Assembly: GCA_932294295.1 (NCBI GenBank)
Contig: OW028584.1
Coordinates: 29,262,470-29,326,469, forward strand
Source of the DNA: Alitta virens
Taxonomy: Eukaryota > Annelida > Polychaeta > Phyllodocida > Nereididae
Length of the DNA stretch: 64,000 bases
Direction: 5' to 3'
A program made the position numbers and the translations under genes. The first letter of the stretch is position 1, and the number at the start of each line of letters is the position of its first letter. Positions 61,671-64,000 of this stretch are shown here, piece by piece. A model generated the notes under the pieces. That model made no database searches and had not been told where the DNA came from. It saw only the letters and a program-made list of their open reading frames with translations.

Positions 61671-63589
61671 TTAGATTTCAGGTCTGTCTTCAGGGTGCTT
61701 CAAGTTCTTGTAGTCGAGGTTCACAGAGTAGAACTGAAATGACAAAAGTCATGCGGTGAAACTTTGAATTGGAAATAGCCTGGTGACAGAAGTTTAAACA
61801 ATATACACTGCCCAACAGCAAGGTTGTGGCCGAAATCGAGGAAAAAGTGCAGTATAGCGCAGCCAGATTTATGACCATATTTATCGAGCCTCATTGCCAT
61901 GCATATGACGCCAAAAGCTTGAATTCAATGTATGATGTCACAAACTAAAGACGACGGTTTTCATGATCACGGTAAAAACGCAGTTTATTTTTTTATTTTT
62001 CCCTGTTGCTCTACACCAAATGTTATTCTAATTGTGCTCAAACTTTAAACTTGGTGAAATAATTTATAAATTTCATATATCATTGATGCCAAATATGGGC
62101 CTAAATTTGGGTCCGCTATACTGCACTAAACCCGACATGCCCTGGACGTCGTTAATATCACACCACAACATCGCTGTCCCCTACAACTTCACAGTTGTGC
62201 AGTTTATCATCCAGCAGGAATAACGACATGAATGGCTTATTAGAAGACCAAATTACACCCAGGTGGTCAGAAGCATTTTGGAGAACACCAACATTTGTAT
62301 TAATACAGTATTTCCTTAAATATATTTAAACTTTAGTTATTTTCTACTTCTACGTTGATACTGTGAAGACCGCTTCCGCAGTTTATCTCACAGGGGTGTA
62401 GTGCTACTTCCGTTGCATGTGAAACACATTGACACATTAAAACCAACTATTTACATAACACTGTTCGGCATCTCAGTCTTACAGGAGGTCCTCAGACATT
62501 TAAATTCTAAGTGACACTGGCTCATGGAGTTTTACAATTACACATTTTTAAAGTCGCTCCAAATTTACTTTAGAAGACCTGAAAATGTGTAATTGTGGTG
62601 TTTATATCTATTTCAGTTTATGTTAATTTTGCTATGTACAACAGATTATTATAAATGTTATTAATGTTACCTTGTACTGATCTGAGGGCTTCATCTTCTG
62701 CCAGGGCTGCATGTTGTTTGTATGATCCCAGCTGGAAAAAAAAAAAGTAAGACATTAAAGATTATTTTCAAATCAAGCACTGTATATGTTACTCGGACCA
62801 AGTCTCAAGACCTCTATGGATCACTGGATGTTAAATAATATTCTGTTAATCAGAAAATAGTATTACAATACTAGGTTAAACAATAAGATAATTCAATAAC
62901 ATATATTGATGTCTCTTATATACCAAAAGTTGAGGCATAAAAATGTAGACAACTTGAAACAATTTCTTGTTTTTCCCAAATGTTTCATTACAAATGCAAA
63001 CGCTAGTCTATAAATAAATAACAATAAACCACTTCTGCGAAAAAATTTAGCAAAACATTTTTTAAGGACAAAAACATTCTCAACCAAGTTTAATCATAAA
63101 CAAATACTCTAGAAGTCTAAACGGTTGAAGTCTTGGAATTTCTTGAGAAACCTAATACATCTACAGACCACCAGGGGCAGGTTTTGTTTTCATTTCTCAT
63201 TTAATTCAACATGGCCAATGAACTCTTCGAATTGAATGTCTTTGTCTCATCAGACTTAATACTACTGGTCAGAAGTTCAGTCAGCTTATATGACCAGCTG
63301 CCAGCGGCAGACGTAATGATGAGATGATAAGGCTTGGAGTCCACATCATACATGAATTACCTTACAGAATTTCCAACAATAATGAGATGATAAGGCTCAG
63401 AGACCACATCATACTGTATGAATTAACCTTACCGAATTTCCAATATTACACAACTATATAATACAAACAATTACATTTAACGAAATACCAATAAACAAAC
63501 CTGCAGTCAGGGTTTCTTGTAGCCAGACGAAGCAAATATCCTCCAGCCAGGACAGCCCCACTTCCGATGGCCACAAGCAAAGGGATCAG
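61671..63589 (-). CDS. NDUFA4: NDUFA4, cytochrome c oxidase-associated subunit (3 exons; first exon outside window)
   Basis: NDUFA4 is a small inner-membrane protein, first assigned to complex I and now regarded as a complex IV subunit (family knowledge). Three exons are visible: 63589-63501, 62731-62671 and 61733-61671. The first encodes LIPLLVAIGSGAVLAGGYLL, the membrane helix, and ends RLATRNPDC. The second encodes SWDHTNNMQPWQKMKPSDQYK, matching the family's WDRNNPEPWNKLGPNDQYK region. The last encodes FYSVNLDYKNLKHPEDRPEI and a TAA stop. Splice sites are GT-AG and phases agree (2, then 0). The roughly 15 N-terminal residues (MLRQ...KHP in relatives) must lie upstream, past 64000; I saw no candidate between 63590 and 64000. 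The gene converges on STARD3, with about 3.4 kb between their stop codons. Confidence 0.95.
63250..63450 (-). mobile_element. SINE family 1 copy, tail duplicated (NDUFA4 intron)
   Basis: The reversed family tail (GGCAGACGTAATGATGAGAT, GGCTTGGAGTCCACATCATA) is followed by a second, diverged copy of the ATGAGATGATAAGGCT...GAATTTCCAA block, giving a local tandem pair. Confidence 0.45.
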
Positions 63590-64000
63590 CTAAAAAAAGA
63601 CAAAAGAAATATTGGTTATGCAATTAGTTAATTAAGTGTATCCCTGGACAGTGAGTTATTGCCATCAACTAACATTAATACAGTTGCACTTTGGAAACCA
63701 AGACTTCACAGAAATTGATGCAGGATTCTGATAAAAGAGAAGCAAAGGACAAAATCTAAATTTGCTTGGGGAGAGCTGACTAATTAAAACATGAATTAAA
63801 GTATTTAATAGGCTGCAAAAATTTCAGATTTTTCACGAAGACTAGATTTGTTGCAGTACACATAGGTGAGATTCAGTAATCGAACTGTACATATTCTATA
63901 AAGGTATCTGTAGAAATTCTCATACAATGACATGAAAATAAGCTTGCCTGGTAATGCCTGTTCAACGACTGAGTATTTAGCCCTGGGAATGCTATACCCT

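Overview
This is animal nuclear DNA. It is AT-rich and intron-dense, full of transposon debris, simple repeats and long G/C tracts, and has no operons. The short exons, roughly 0.1-3 kb introns and mixture of LINEs, a Ty3/gypsy element and MITEs suggest a marine invertebrate (echinoderm, hemichordate, lancelet or mollusc). I cannot fix the phylum from sequence alone.

Three protein-coding genes can be reconstructed exon by exon. (1) CCDC39, minus strand, 25966 to 15432: 20 coding exons, 941 codons, the axonemal 96-nm ruler coiled-coil protein. (2) STARD3 (MLN64), plus strand, 44714 to 58258: 15 coding exons, 496 codons, a late-endosomal sterol-transfer and ER-tether protein with MENTAL domain, phospho-FFAT motif and START domain. 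(3) NDUFA4, minus strand, three 3' exons between 63589 and 61671, with the first exon beyond the window. CCDC39 and STARD3 lie head to head. STARD3 and NDUFA4 converge. The genes are functionally unrelated (cilium, late endosome, mitochondrion).

Layout. 1-13.3 kb: no recognisable gene, but a perfect 31-bp minisatellite, SINE-like and dispersed repeats, and microsatellites. 13.3-14.5 kb: a GC-richer patch with a perfect CRE and two possible non-coding exons. 15.4-27.1 kb: CCDC39 and its probable promoter, with an RFX X-box beside a forkhead site. 27.2-28.5 kb: an inverted-repeat element. 29.8-43.9 kb: a transposon nest made of two degenerate minus-strand LINEs, one inside the other's 3' part, and an almost complete plus-strand Ty3/gypsy element (35889-43838) with LTRs and a 4-bp target duplication. 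The gypsy element carries an unusual C2H2 zinc-finger reading frame behind integrase. 44.6-59 kb: STARD3, whose introns carry a LINE and several MITEs. 59-61.6 kb: a 151-bp tandem repeat and further dispersed repeats. 61.7-64 kb: NDUFA4.

The most interesting points are these: a Harbinger-like MITE that landed inside a STARD3 5' splice site and now supplies its +5 G; a GC-AG intron in CCDC39 that is required to keep frame; loss of a buried START-domain acid in STARD3; the zinc-finger ORF in the gypsy element; and the X-box/forkhead pair upstream of CCDC39. I saw no prokaryotic-style system, CRISPR array, rRNA or convincing tRNA gene.
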